Counted from the first letter of the stretch, positions 28,550-38,532 are shown. The stretch: DNA of 64,000 bases from Prolixibacteraceae bacterium (GCA_019459485.1 JAIBEZ010000011.1:62001-126000), one strand, 5' to 3'. A program made the numbers and translations. The notes: generated by a model from the letters alone, not told the origin.

Positions 28550-30619
28550 ATGATCAGATTTATTTTGCTTGGAATCTTCTTTTCCATCTTCTTTAGTTGT
28601 GTACAGGTAAAATCTCCGGAACCTATTGGCCCGGTTCCGTCAGAAAATCAATTGCGTTGGCAGGAGATGGAGCACTACGCCTTTATCCATTTCTCATTAA
28701 ATACCTACACCGACCAGTCGTGGGGTTTTGGGAACGAAGATATGAACCTGTTCAATCCCGATAGCCTGGACGCGCGCCAATGGGCCCGAATATGCAAAGA
28801 AGCGGGCATGAAAGGCATCATCATCACAGCCAAGCACCATTGTGGATTCTGCCTGTGGCCCACAGAAACAACTGAGTATTCGGTTAAAAATGCCCCGTGG
28901 AAAGACGGGAAGGGCGATGTATTGCGCGAAATGGCCGATGCCTGCAAAGAGTATGGGCTGAAACTGGGCATTTATGTTTCGCCTTGGGACCGAAACCACC
29001 CCGACTACGGCAAGCCTGAATACATCAACGTTTTCCGAAATCAAATAAAAGAAGTTCTGAGCAACTACGGCGATGTATTCGAAATCTGGTTCGATGGCGC
29101 CAACGGGGGTGATGGCTACTATGGTGGCGCCAACGAAACCCGCAAGATTGATCGTACCACATACTACGACTGGCAGCCAACCTACAAAATGATTCGCGAA
29201 TTGCAACCCAACATTGTGATTTGGAACGATGGCGGCGACCGTGCCGATTTACGCTGGGTTGGAACCGAAGATGGCTATGTTGGAGAAACCAACTGGAGTT
29301 TGTTGAATGCCACAGGAGATGTCCCTTGGAATATGTTGCATTACGGTGTTGAAGACGGTGATTCATGGGTGCCTGCCGAAGTAAATACATCCATCCGTCC
29401 GGAGTGGTTTTATCATCCAGGTGAAGACGACAAAGTGAAATCGGTGCCCAAGTTGATGGACACCTACTACAACTCCATAGGGCACAATGCAACCCTTCTC
29501 CTGAATTTCCCCATCATGCCAAATGGGTTGATCCATCCAACCGATGAAAAAATGGCGCTTGAATTTGGCCAAGCTGTGAAGGAATCGTTTGCTGTCAACT
29601 TAGCAGAAAACGCAAAGGTTGAAGCGTCGAATGTTCGGGGTAACGCGAAAGGATTTGGGGCAGATAAAGCAATAGACAGCGATATAGATTCGTATTGGGC
29701 GACTGACGATGGTGTGACAACAGCATCGTTAACAATCGATTTTGGCAAGTCAACTTTGTTCAACCGTTTCATGGCTCAGGAATACATCCGTTTGGGGCAG
29801 CGAGTGAAAGCATTCACTCTGGAAGCCCTTGTTGATGGTGACTGGAAAGAGGTGGCCAAAGCAACCACTATCGGTTATAAACGTATCCTGCGTTTCCCGA
29901 GTGTTGAGGCCACGAAGATCCGCTTCAATATTACCGGTTCGAAAAGTTGCCCGGTCATTTCCAATATTGGGATTTTTAATGCGCCGGTATTCCTGAACGC
30001 TCCATCCATTGGCAGAAATCAATCCGGTGAAGTAACCATAAGCACCAATGATATTGGCCCGATTTTTTACTACACGCTTGATGGGACCGAACCAACTCCT
30101 GAATCAACACGGTACACTGGGCCTTTTTTGGCCGATGGAAAAGTGGAAGTGAAGGCCATTGCTCACGATCCTGCATCAGGCAAAAGTAGCCCGGTGAGCC
30201 ACGAAAGCTTTGATATTTCTAAAAGGGACTGGAAAATAGTCGGGATAAGTGATGAAAATGCCGGTAAAATTCTGGACGGAAACCCATCTAGTGTTTGGCA
30301 TCAAAGAAGCGACAAAATGCCAATTGATTTGGTTGTCGATTTAGGGGCAACTTATAATGTTTCCGGCTTTAAATATTTGCCCGATCAGGGTCGGTGGAGT
30401 TCCGGCATCATTACAATTTACGAGTTTTATGTATCTGGCGACAATGAAAGATGGAAACTGGTAAGCGAAGGTGAATTTTCGAACATTAAAAATAATCCTG
30501 TATGGCAAATCAAGAATTTTTCGCCGGTAGATGTCCGCTATGTTAAGTTGCGAGCTTTGAAAAACACCTCGAACGATGATGTGGCAGGCTATGCCGAAAT
30601 AGATGTAATTACACAATAA
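28550..30619 (+). CDS. GH29 alpha-L-fucosidase lipoprotein with discoidin domains
   Basis: It removes alpha-L-fucose by a retaining mechanism. The lipobox is FFSC (Cys17). The GH29 catalytic barrel (about 30-350) shows HYAFIHFSLNTYTDQSWGFG, ITAKHHCGFCLWPT and EIWFDGANG, whose Asp182 is the expected nucleophile. It is followed by an F5/8-type C discoidin domain (about 355-480), a chitobiase-C-terminal-like segment (FYYTLDGTEPTPESTRYTGP) and a second discoidin domain to residue 689. Fucose is a typical cap on N-glycans, which fits the neighbouring GH92 locus, but this gene lies on the other strand with its own promoter region. Confidence 0.93.
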   Translation: MIRFILLGIFFSIFFSCVQVKSPEPIGPVPSENQLRWQEMEHYAFIHFSLNTYTDQSWGFGNEDMNLFNPDSLDARQWARICKEAGMKGIIITAKHHCGFCLWPTETTEYSVKNAPWKDGKGDVLREMADACKEYGLKLGIYVSPWDRNHPDYGKPEYINVFRNQIKEVLSNYGDVFEIWFDGANGGDGYYGGANETRKIDRTTYYDWQPTYKMIRELQPNIVIWNDGGDRADLRWVGTEDGYVGETNWSLLNATGDVPWNMLHYGVEDGDSWVPAEVNTSIRPEWFYHPGEDDKVKSVPKLMDTYYNSIGHNATLLLNFPIMPNGLIHPTDEKMALEFGQAVKESFAVNLAENAKVEASNVRGNAKGFGADKAIDSDIDSYWATDDGVTTASLTIDFGKSTLFNRFMAQEYIRLGQRVKAFTLEALVDGDWKEVAKATTIGYKRILRFPSVEATKIRFNITGSKSCPVISNIGIFNAPVFLNAPSIGRNQSGEVTISTNDIGPIFYYTLDGTEPTPESTRYTGPFLADGKVEVKAIAHDPASGKSSPVSHESFDISKRDWKIVGISDENAGKILDGNPSSVWHQRSDKMPIDLVVDLGATYNVSGFKYLPDQGRWSSGIITIYEFYVSGDNERWKLVSEGEFSNIKNNPVWQIKNFSPVDVRYVKLRALKNTSNDDVAGYAEIDVITQ

Positions 30620-30685
30620 TTGACAGCGAGGAAGTGGCAAAAAATAATCTCCTGTTGGCATTATCGAAATCAAAAAATATAAAAA

Positions 30686-32080
30686 ATGAAACTATTAAAA
30701 TCCAAACATCCAGTCGTGGTGATCGCCTTATTTGCATGTTTGTTATTGTCCACAAGTGTCTGGGCCGAATTACCGACGGCACAACAGATTGCCGCCAAAC
30801 TGAAAATAGGGTGGAATCTGGGAAACAAGCTTGAAGCTACCTGGGTGCCCCGTAGCTCCTTTAGCACTACAACACAGACAACCATAGATTCGGTGAAAGC
30901 TGCCGGGTTTAATACAGTCAGACTTCCTGTCGCATGGTTCTACCATTCCGACACTATTACAAGTAAAATTGATGCAGCATGGCTGGCCCATGTGAAAAAG
31001 GTAGTGGACTATTGCATAAAAGACAGCCTGTACGTTATCATAAATGCTCACTGGGATACTGGCTGGCTGGAAAATAGGGTGAACGCTGCCAATAAAGACA
31101 TCGTAAACACGAGACAACAAAAATATTGGACACAAATTGCCAATTATTTCAAGGATTACGGTGAACACCTGCTTTTTGCCGGAGCCAATGAACCAAATGC
31201 GCATGATGCTGCCGGCATGTCGATATTAATGTCCTATCACCAAACCTTTATCGATGCAGTTCGTGCTACAGGAGGGAATAACAGTTCGCGAACCCTCGTT
31301 ATTCAGGGGCCATCAACTGATATAAGCAATACAGATAAATATATGAACACTTTGCCTAGAGACCAGATTGAAAATCGTTTAATGGAGGAAGTACATTATT
31401 ACACACCCTGGAACTTCTGTGGTTTAAATGAAGATGCAAGCTGGGGGAAAATGTTCTATTACTGGGGAAAAGGTAATCATTCTACAACCGATGTTACCCG
31501 GAATTCCACCTGGGGCGAAGAAAGTGAGATGGACAGATTATTAAACCTTATGAAGACCAAATTCATTGACAGGGGAATTCCTGTTATTCTCGGAGAATAT
31601 GGAGCATTCAGAAGAAAACTAAACGCTCCTTCCGATCAGGCACTTCACAATGCTTCAATAGAATATTATTACAGGTATTTTATGAAATCTGCAACGAATA
31701 AAGGATTCATAACTTATTGCTGGGATACTGGCGGAATGTTCAACTTTACCACAGGAAAGGTAATTGATAGAGCTTTACTAAATGCGATCATGCAGGGAGC
31801 CAAAGATGCGACAACGAATGCAAGTACCACTGGTTTGAATAATTCTGTAATCAAATTATATCCCAATCCATTTACATCAACGATTAACCTTACAGTTGAT
31901 AATCCTGATAAGATAATGAGCATTTCAATCTTCGATATGATGGGCAGACAGGTTGAATTTATTGGGCATTCAGCAATAAATAGCCCGTTGGCTTTAGGTT
32001 CTTCCCTGAACCCCAGTATGTATATTATAAAGGTTTATGGAGCCGATTGGACTAAATCCTTCAAAGTGGTTAAGCATTAA
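30686..32080 (+). CDS. GH5 endoglycanase with type IX secretion tail
   Basis: 464 residues. A signal peptide (to about residue 27) is followed by a GH5 TIM barrel with IGWNLGNKLEATW, the acid/base Glu169 in AGANEPN and the nucleophile Glu304 in ILGEYGAF. The C-terminal 75 residues form a Por-type sorting domain (IKLYPNPFTSTINLTVDNP, ending KSFKVVKH) that directs export through the type IX system. GH5 covers cellulase, mannanase and related activities; a beta-mannanase or endoglucanase are both possible. It follows the fucosidase by 66 bases on the same strand. Confidence 0.92.
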   Translation: MKLLKSKHPVVVIALFACLLLSTSVWAELPTAQQIAAKLKIGWNLGNKLEATWVPRSSFSTTTQTTIDSVKAAGFNTVRLPVAWFYHSDTITSKIDAAWLAHVKKVVDYCIKDSLYVIINAHWDTGWLENRVNAANKDIVNTRQQKYWTQIANYFKDYGEHLLFAGANEPNAHDAAGMSILMSYHQTFIDAVRATGGNNSSRTLVIQGPSTDISNTDKYMNTLPRDQIENRLMEEVHYYTPWNFCGLNEDASWGKMFYYWGKGNHSTTDVTRNSTWGEESEMDRLLNLMKTKFIDRGIPVILGEYGAFRRKLNAPSDQALHNASIEYYYRYFMKSATNKGFITYCWDTGGMFNFTTGKVIDRALLNAIMQGAKDATTNASTTGLNNSVIKLYPNPFTSTINLTVDNPDKIMSISIFDMMGRQVEFIGHSAINSPLALGSSLNPSMYIIKVYGADWTKSFKVVKH

Positions 32081-32090
32081 TGACAATCGA

Positions 32091-32363
32091 ATGACTTTTA
32101 TGACATTGAGTAATTCCGGAGTTATGGAGATGCAGCCCGGGCCTGTCAACTGGGGTGGCTACAATCCACTTCTTCTTCCCGGCACGGTATGATTATGGTT
32201 TTACCAATCTTTTGCAGCAGGCGGTAAACTGGCTTGTTCGTATCGCTTTCGCCAGATTTTATACAGCTCCGAGCAATATCATTCCCGAATAATTCAAACC
32301 GATGGTGTAACACCGTCAGAAGATCTGTTTGTTTACGCTATTACTGGATTCTGGCGGATGTAA
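32091..32363 (+). pseudogene. GH42 beta-galactosidase fragment with nonsense codon
   Basis: In one frame the stretch reads GVMEMQPGPVNWGGYNPLLL, then, after an in-frame TGA at 32190-32192, LWFYQSFAAGGKLACSYRFR, SSEQYHSRIIQTDGVTPSED. These are consecutive blocks of the GH42 catalytic domain around the family's MELQPGQVNWG motif. Everything on either side is lost. The TGA most simply comes from a CGA Arg codon. The fragment starts next to a short sequence duplicated near 36.6 kb. Confidence 0.78.
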
Positions 32364-32393
32364 AATGTTGCTGTTTTCAATGATAATTTGTTT

Positions 32394-34730
32394 TTAAAAA
32401 TAAGTATCCCAAACTTCGCCGGCAAACAGTTTTCCAAATTTCGAAACAGCGCTCAGCGACTCTTTTGTGCTTTCTGCATTGATGGCCTTCATGGTACGAA
32501 GTTGCTTGACGAAATCGCCAATTGCTATTTTCAGCATACCTTTCCCTTTTACAGGGCTTTGATCGTCAAGTCCTTCATAAACAGTTATAAACAGGGTAGT
32601 GGTGTCGCTCCACATATCGAAACCTTTGTGGTCTTTTATTTCTTTGTATCCGAAGAAATAGAAGCTCGCTCCTTCATAGGTGATTAGCTTCATTCCGTAT
32701 TTCATCAGTTTTACGATCCCTTCAGCATCTTCTTTTACAAAGAGATTGAACACACCATCAATGGCAGTAATCGGATACTTCGACAGGGCAGGACAATTCA
32801 CCGTTCCAATCAATTCAGCCTGGTGATTGATATCCTTATCAAAGGCTTCCACATCCTGCGATTGAATGGTCAATGTAAAGTCGAACGGCGATTTGTTTTT
32901 TTTTCCTTCGGTGTATGCTTTTTTGAAATCCGATTTTTCATTCAGGGAAATAAAACCACGCATGGTTTCTGTAAATGAAACTCCTGCTTCGTTATCTTTT
33001 AGTGGTGATTTTGTCACGGATCGAAAATCATAGCTCAGTGTTTTCTGATTGGTTTCAACGATGAGTTTGCTATTGCGCTCGGCCAACGCAGAGATGGTCA
33101 ACAGTGGATTGGTTCCCAACGGACGCGGAATGATGGCGCCATCCATTACAAATAAGCCTTCATGAAGATCGTTTCCGGCGGAATTGCTGTAAACCTGACC
33201 AACATGATTGGTCACGCTGGTAGCAGCATCGTCGCCCATCACGCAACCTCCCAGCGGATGAACAGTTACCATATCGTAATCCAGTTGCTTGTTCCATTGC
33301 GGATTTGGCATATATGTTCCGCCCAGGGCTTTGGTGGCTTCCTGAAGTTTTCCGTTTACTTTCATGAAAATTGCCTGTTTGCCCACATCAGGCCAGCTAA
33401 TTTCAAGGCGGTCGTTGTCCAGATACATCGAGCCGTTTCCATCATCATGAGTCATTACCAAATATACCTGCGTGTGATTTAATGCGCCGTGATAAGCGCC
33501 TTTCAATAAGCTTACTCCTTCGCGTTTTTTTTCTTCAACCCAATCCTGATGGCCGTCATCTGAATCTTTGCCCAATAACCTCGAGAGCGATATAAATGCA
33601 GTGGACAGTAATGGTGCGACAGGCGCCGGAATGCTTCCTTCTTCCAGTGTCATTCCTTCATCGAGTATTTCTTTGTTGCGCATGTCGATGATGGAAGTAA
33701 TGCACGGACCAACAGGCTCTTTGTCCTCGTCGTTGTATCGTTTTCCTAATCCGATGCCATTCATTTTTACATCGTTGTTATAGCCAAATCCAAGCACATC
33801 TCCATTTCCGGTGAACTTTTTCCCCAGCAACGCCGAAACTTTCAGGCCTTTTTCACGCGAGCGCAACAGTATTTCAGCACTGCCCAGCGCACCAGCCGAT
33901 AAAATCACATTGTCGGCAGAAATACAAAGTGGCGGCGCATCAAATTTTTCGCGTCCAACATTGTACAGGTCGAAGTAAATCAGCCATTTGTTGTCCTTGC
34001 GTTCGAGGTATTTCACGCCGGTTTCACAGAAAATTTCAGCGCCATGATTCACTGCATCGGGCAGATAATTCATGATCAGTGTGTTTTTTGCATGATGGTT
34101 GCATCCGGTCACACAATCGCCGCAGTTGTTGCATTTGTTTTGTTCAACGCCTACATGGTTTGGCTGGTTGTCGTATTCGAAATTTACATTGATATCGAGG
34201 TATCTGAAATTTTCGTTCATTGCTGCCGCGGAAGTTTTCATTCCCCTGGTTTTAGCCAATTCAGGATAACCCGACTGACCTTCAGGATAAGGAGTTGGTT
34301 TTAACATCTTTCGTGCCTGGTCAAATCCGTCTTTCAAGGTTTGTATTTCGTTCCGGATAGCCGACGGCCAACGCACATCTTCAAATACGCGCGGTTCAGG
34401 CTCAATGGAAACATTGGCGTTTACGTTGGAAGTGCCGCCAAGTCCGCATCCTTTGAACACAGTCATTTCTTTGCCCATGTAAAACTCGTACAATCCTGTT
34501 TTGTTACCGATTTGTTTTTTGTCGGTATTCACCTGCATTTCCCGGGCAGCATCGTCCAAATCCCAGGGATATTCGCCCGGACGGAATTCCTTGCCTTTTT
34601 CAAGAAGGCAAACTTGCAGTCCGGCCCGTGAAAGGCGCGATGCAGCAATGCTTCCGCCATATCCGGAACCTACGATGACAAATTGATAGTGCGATTTTAA
34701 TGTGGTAATGGGCTTTGATAATCGTTTCAT
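32394..34730 (-). CDS. GMC oxidoreductase, cholesterol-oxidase type
   Basis: 778 residues with no signal peptide. The FAD-binding loop is FVIVGSGYGGSIAASRLS (about 18-35). GMC blocks are GCGLGGTSNVNANVSIEP and, near the C-terminal active site, HPLGGCVMGDDAATSV and PLGTNPLLTISALAER. A CNNCGDCVTGCNHHAKNTL segment gives four spaced cysteines, as seen in the large cholesterol-oxidase-like GMC branch. The last 200 residues are an extra beta-rich domain. Substrates in this branch are sterols or other lipid alcohols; here the substrate is unknown. The start lies one base after the phosphoesterase stop, so translation is coupled. Confidence 0.9.
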   Translation of the reverse strand: MKRLSKPITTLKSHYQFVIVGSGYGGSIAASRLSRAGLQVCLLEKGKEFRPGEYPWDLDDAAREMQVNTDKKQIGNKTGLYEFYMGKEMTVFKGCGLGGTSNVNANVSIEPEPRVFEDVRWPSAIRNEIQTLKDGFDQARKMLKPTPYPEGQSGYPELAKTRGMKTSAAAMNENFRYLDINVNFEYDNQPNHVGVEQNKCNNCGDCVTGCNHHAKNTLIMNYLPDAVNHGAEIFCETGVKYLERKDNKWLIYFDLYNVGREKFDAPPLCISADNVILSAGALGSAEILLRSREKGLKVSALLGKKFTGNGDVLGFGYNNDVKMNGIGLGKRYNDEDKEPVGPCITSIIDMRNKEILDEGMTLEEGSIPAPVAPLLSTAFISLSRLLGKDSDDGHQDWVEEKKREGVSLLKGAYHGALNHTQVYLVMTHDDGNGSMYLDNDRLEISWPDVGKQAIFMKVNGKLQEATKALGGTYMPNPQWNKQLDYDMVTVHPLGGCVMGDDAATSVTNHVGQVYSNSAGNDLHEGLFVMDGAIIPRPLGTNPLLTISALAERNSKLIVETNQKTLSYDFRSVTKSPLKDNEAGVSFTETMRGFISLNEKSDFKKAYTEGKKNKSPFDFTLTIQSQDVEAFDKDINHQAELIGTVNCPALSKYPITAIDGVFNLFVKEDAEGIVKLMKYGMKLITYEGASFYFFGYKEIKDHKGFDMWSDTTTLFITVYEGLDDQSPVKGKGMLKIAIGDFVKQLRTMKAINAESTKESLSAVSKFGKLFAGEVWDTYF

Positions 34731-34731
34731 G

Positions 34732-36543
34732 TTAGGTATTTTTAATAATTATTGGAGGTTCAATTAAATGACATTCAGGAAATTTCCCTTCAAATTTCAG
34801 GGAATCACCTTCTCCGGATTGCTTCCAGCTGGTTGTAACGCGATCAACCCCAACCGGATAAATGATGAGCTGATCTTTGGTAATGTGCAGGCGCAGAAAA
34901 TTTTTGTAATGCTGATGGGCCAGCGAGGAAAATCCTTCGTCCAGATGTACATTCAGGACATAAACACCAAACCATAAACAGATGCCGAAAATGAAACCGC
35001 CCACAATTCCTCCGGTCAATGCAGCCGCAAGAGTGGTGGAAATGACGAAAAGCATTTGTTGGCCTTCGGGAAAGAAAGGGTGAAGAAATACTGCAAAAAC
35101 GCTGAGCCAAAACATCAGGTTGAACCATTGAATTATGCCATGTGGCAGTCCGAGAAATAAATTTAAACGTTTGATTCGTTTGGTATCGGTAAATGTCATG
35201 CACCCAAAAATCAAAACAAAACTGATTAAGATGAAAAGCGGGTTGTTAATCAGGGTTTTAAAAATGATGGCAAAAGATTGACCTAAATCGGTTGTATTCG
35301 CCAACTGTTTTAAAAATGATCCTTTTATATCATAATAGGTGGTGCCTTGCAGAATCCAGGTTAACATCAATTCCACAAATGAAAGGAAAAGTACAAACTC
35401 TTTATTGAACCATGGAAATGCGAAGTTCAGGAATGACAGTTTCCACGAATCACTTTTTGAGGGGAAAGCCGCTTTCAATTCAGGATCTTTTTTCGGGGTG
35501 CTTTTTTCGAACGAAAAATCTGTTTTTGCCATTTTGGTCAATTTTTCGGGCAAAAAATGTGTGGGATGCAGAAAGGCACCTCCACCACCAGCGGTAATCA
35601 GTTGATTTACATACCCTTCTTTTTCCAATTCGTAACGCGAATAATGATGCAAATCTCCGGTAATCGTGGCAACCAGTTTAAATTTCTTGCCAATCAGTTG
35701 ATAGGCATCGTCGGTGATGTAAAGAGTTTCGAAGTATTTCAGGCGTTTGTACGATTCGTCTTCCCGGTACAACTCATGGTAAACCCATGCCGGCTCGGCG
35801 GTGCAGAGAATGACTTTGTCACCGTCTTTCATTTTATCGATGGCAATCTTCTGAAAATACTCCTTTTGCGGCTGGTCGATATCAGAGTTCAGTTGTACAT
35901 CGATTCCGAATATCCAGTAATTGTATGGCAGTTCAATGGCAAAATAGCTTCGTTCCTGTACTGTTTGCCAATTGCCAATCTGCCGTTTCTGGCAAAAGAG
36001 ACTGATAAAATTGCCCAATCCATCGTACCAATCGTGATTGCCCGGGATGGCAAACATTTTTGGATGGTTGTTTTTATCGGTTTTGTCGATACAGGGGTTT
36101 GCTGTGCCAAACGGAATTTTGAAACGATTATCGTATTCCTTCATTTCCGGGGTAGGATACACCTGATCACCTCCAAATATGATTAAATCTCCAGGTTTGG
36201 TTATAATCCCATCTTTGTATAAATCAATGTTTTTGCCTTGATTTTTAGGTTCGTAATTTTTCTTTAAAGCGAGTTTTAAGTTTTTTTCTGAAACCAGTTT
36301 TGCAATCGAATAGGTTGAATTGAACCCGTCGCCCGTATCGGAAACGTAATCAATCCAAAGTTCAGTTTCATCGCCAAAACTGATGGCTTTTGCCTGTGGT
36401 TTCAAGGCGGCCTGTATCTCACGCTTATCGGCAAAATGACCAAACTGGCCCGAAATTACAGATCTCAGCCCTGTGGCTGCCAACTGCTTGGTGTCGTACC
36501 AGTTGACCATCTTTGGCTGAATGTATTTTTTTGAAGTCGCCAT
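34732..36543 (-). CDS. Membrane-bound metallophosphoesterase
   Basis: 603 residues from MATSKKYIQPK; a further 20 residues upstream are possible but overlap a repeat-rich promoter region. Calcineurin-type motifs are DLIIFGGDQVYPTP, AIPGNHDWYDG and ITGDLHHYSRYE, giving a dimetal site. The C-terminal half has about five hydrophobic helices (for example LILISFVLIFGCMTF-like and LFVISTTLAAALTGGIVGG), so it is an inner-membrane protein with a cytoplasmic catalytic domain (topology inferred). It begins a two-gene unit with the GMC oxidoreductase. Confidence 0.88.
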   Translation of the reverse strand: MATSKKYIQPKMVNWYDTKQLAATGLRSVISGQFGHFADKREIQAALKPQAKAISFGDETELWIDYVSDTGDGFNSTYSIAKLVSEKNLKLALKKNYEPKNQGKNIDLYKDGIITKPGDLIIFGGDQVYPTPEMKEYDNRFKIPFGTANPCIDKTDKNNHPKMFAIPGNHDWYDGLGNFISLFCQKRQIGNWQTVQERSYFAIELPYNYWIFGIDVQLNSDIDQPQKEYFQKIAIDKMKDGDKVILCTAEPAWVYHELYREDESYKRLKYFETLYITDDAYQLIGKKFKLVATITGDLHHYSRYELEKEGYVNQLITAGGGGAFLHPTHFLPEKLTKMAKTDFSFEKSTPKKDPELKAAFPSKSDSWKLSFLNFAFPWFNKEFVLFLSFVELMLTWILQGTTYYDIKGSFLKQLANTTDLGQSFAIIFKTLINNPLFILISFVLIFGCMTFTDTKRIKRLNLFLGLPHGIIQWFNLMFWLSVFAVFLHPFFPEGQQMLFVISTTLAAALTGGIVGGFIFGICLWFGVYVLNVHLDEGFSSLAHQHYKNFLRLHITKDQLIIYPVGVDRVTTSWKQSGEGDSLKFEGKFPECHLIEPPIIIKNT

Positions 36544-36590
36544 TTTTCTATTGTTGTTCAATGAATATCCATAATATTGCCCAATGTCAT

Positions 36591-36665
36591 AAAAGTCATT
36601 CAATTGTCATTTTGTAGTCATTAAGTTGCCAGGAAATGACAACCGAATGACAATAAATGACCACG
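36591..36665. promoter_or_regulatory. TGACA-repeat cluster upstream of the metallophosphoesterase
   Basis: GTCATTCAATTGTCATTT (36596-36613) is an 16-of-18 inverted match to AAATGACAACCGAATGAC (about 36635-36652), and further ATGAC/GTCAT units flank them. The spacing between ATGAC units is near 11 bases. It occupies the gap between the patatin stop and the phosphoesterase start and looks like a multi-site operator. Confidence 0.45.
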
Positions 36666-36707
36666 ACTGACTGACACAAAATGCCAAATAAGTATGCAAA
36701 CGGACAG

Positions 36708-38126
36708 TCATATTTGTTTATAAACTTCGCCCAGAATCCTGAACTTTTCTCTCCATTTACCCAGCAAACCGCTGCTGCTGTTGACATGAATGAAAGGGAC
36801 GTTTTTAATCCGAATCCATGCGTTTTGCTTTAATATTGCTGAAATTGGCGTTGGCAAATTTTTACTGCTAATGGTGCAGCGGGCTTTTTTAAATTCCATG
36901 CCCAGCAATAAATCATACTGACTGTTCAAATCGAGCTTGCATTGCAGATGCTGGATTTGATCTTCAAAAACGAAATCACATTCTAGCGTTAAAATCTGTT
37001 CGGTCTGATTGATCATCACTTGATTGTTGTAAGTTGAAATCCGGTTTTCACTGTTTTCAAACGAAACGGATGCAAATGCGCGCAAAACCAATTCCCGGTG
37101 GACACTTCTGAAATTGAAATTAATGTTCAGCGAAAAATCGGTCTGTTTGTTTTTCCAGTCAATCATTCCTGAAAACAATGACCTGAAAACCAGTACAGCT
37201 CCGGGTTCATTCATCATCGAAGCTTTGTAATCGGGCGCAACTCCCAGTTCAGTTTTTCGTTGCAGATAACTTTTCGCATCGGCATAACCACGGTTGATCA
37301 GTTCGTCAGCATTGATTTTATTGAACATTAGATCAGGATCAAGCGGCAATGGGAATTCGGGTTTAATGACGTGAAGAATCGTTTTTTCAGCCGAAGGTTT
37401 TTCACTGTTAAGTTTTTCTATTTGTTCCAGTTCCAGCAGCAAACCACCATTGGCGCTAATTTCAATCATGTGCACATACTGATTAAATGTGCCGTTTAAA
37501 AATTCGTGCGAGTTTCCAATTGCCCAAACCAACCATATTTCTTTCACGTTTCGTTTCAGAGCTTCTGTGATATTGGCATCTTTAATCCACACAGCATCGG
37601 TGTACCAGTCGCCGTGAATTTCAATTGCCGGCATAAAAATGGGCAGCGACATTCCTGCCACCAAATGCTGAAGGGTTACATTCCGGTTGGAGAAAACCTC
37701 AACTGTTTTCTTCGAAAAATTGCACACATTAAAAGTGGCATCAATCGAGGTGTTGGCGTTCATTTTAGCCACATCAATTCCCAATGTGGGATATACTTTG
37801 TTGATCATTCCATCGGCATCGCCAAAGGCGGCAAATGTTTTTTTCGAGAAATAGCTCTTAAATGGCAGCAGCGACGAAAAATGCAGCACATTTACTTTTC
37901 GCCAGCGGGTGCCCATATCTTTGGCTTCAATTCCGGAGCTTAACATAGCCGTATTAAAAATTCCTCCTGAAGTGCCATCAAAATGACTGAAGCTCAAACC
38001 TTCTTCTTCCAGCGCCTTAATAACACCTGCCTGATAGGCTAGTCGTGCGCCGCCTCCAGCCAGAATCAGCGAGCGTTTGATTCCGGCAGCATTAACTTCA
38101 GCAATAATATTTTCAGGCGATGACAT
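36708..38126 (-). CDS. Patatin-like phospholipase
   Basis: 472 residues. The oxyanion motif LAGGGARLAYQAGV (22-35) and the nucleophile motif GTSGG (Ser53 at 51-55) are intact; the catalytic Asp is expected in WYTDAVWIKDANI. Patatins hydrolyse acyl esters of lipids. The C-terminal 170 residues are a beta-rich extension (SLNINFNFRSVHRELVLRAF) not found in the minimal family. It overlaps the upstream membrane gene by 14 bases, so the two are translationally coupled. Confidence 0.9.
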   Translation of the reverse strand: MSSPENIIAEVNAAGIKRSLILAGGGARLAYQAGVIKALEEEGLSFSHFDGTSGGIFNTAMLSSGIEAKDMGTRWRKVNVLHFSSLLPFKSYFSKKTFAAFGDADGMINKVYPTLGIDVAKMNANTSIDATFNVCNFSKKTVEVFSNRNVTLQHLVAGMSLPIFMPAIEIHGDWYTDAVWIKDANITEALKRNVKEIWLVWAIGNSHEFLNGTFNQYVHMIEISANGGLLLELEQIEKLNSEKPSAEKTILHVIKPEFPLPLDPDLMFNKINADELINRGYADAKSYLQRKTELGVAPDYKASMMNEPGAVLVFRSLFSGMIDWKNKQTDFSLNINFNFRSVHRELVLRAFASVSFENSENRISTYNNQVMINQTEQILTLECDFVFEDQIQHLQCKLDLNSQYDLLLGMEFKKARCTISSKNLPTPISAILKQNAWIRIKNVPFIHVNSSSGLLGKWREKFRILGEVYKQI

Positions 38127-38532
38127 TTTGAATAACCAGTTTTCGTGAATAAAAAATAATGACCACTACACCCACCAATTCAAAAGCAAGGAAAAAAAGC
38201 ATCATCCCACTTGGGATTCCGTCCATTACTATCGACATTATTCTTGCAAGAACTCCGGCACTCATGATGAAAATGAAAAGCCGGTTGAATTCCTTTTTGC
38301 TGAAAATGCTTTTCACAAACAAGATGGCGAAAACGCCGAATCCAAGTTCAATGGCTCTCAAAAACCGATACTGACTCAATAGATTGATGCGTTGAAAGTC
38401 GGTTAAAGTGTTTGTTTCCAAATTAAATAACAGCCGGTAATCAAATTCAGGATAAATAAACGCTCCCCAGAAACCGGCAACAATTACCAGTCCGATGTAG
38501 GAATAATAGAAAAAGTAATTAGCCAGCCGCAT
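38113..38532 (-). CDS. Small four-helix membrane protein (DUF4345-like)
   Basis: 139 residues with four predicted membrane helices and the stretch IPSGMMLFFLAFELVGVV near the end, resembling DUF4345. No catalytic residues can be recognised. It overlaps both neighbours by 14 bases (128-residue gene upstream, patatin downstream), so it belongs to the same tightly coupled operon. Confidence 0.75.
   Translation of the reverse strand: MRLANYFFYYSYIGLVIVAGFWGAFIYPEFDYRLLFNLETNTLTDFQRINLLSQYRFLRAIELGFGVFAILFVKSIFSKKEFNRLFIFIMSAGVLARIMSIVMDGIPSGMMLFFLAFELVGVVVIIFYSRKLVIQNVIA

Noticed and set aside
29025-29492. 155-codon antisense frame inside the fucosidase
   Set aside because: The Cys/His/Arg-rich composition is typical of reverse translation of a conserved enzyme, and GH29 motifs fill the other strand.
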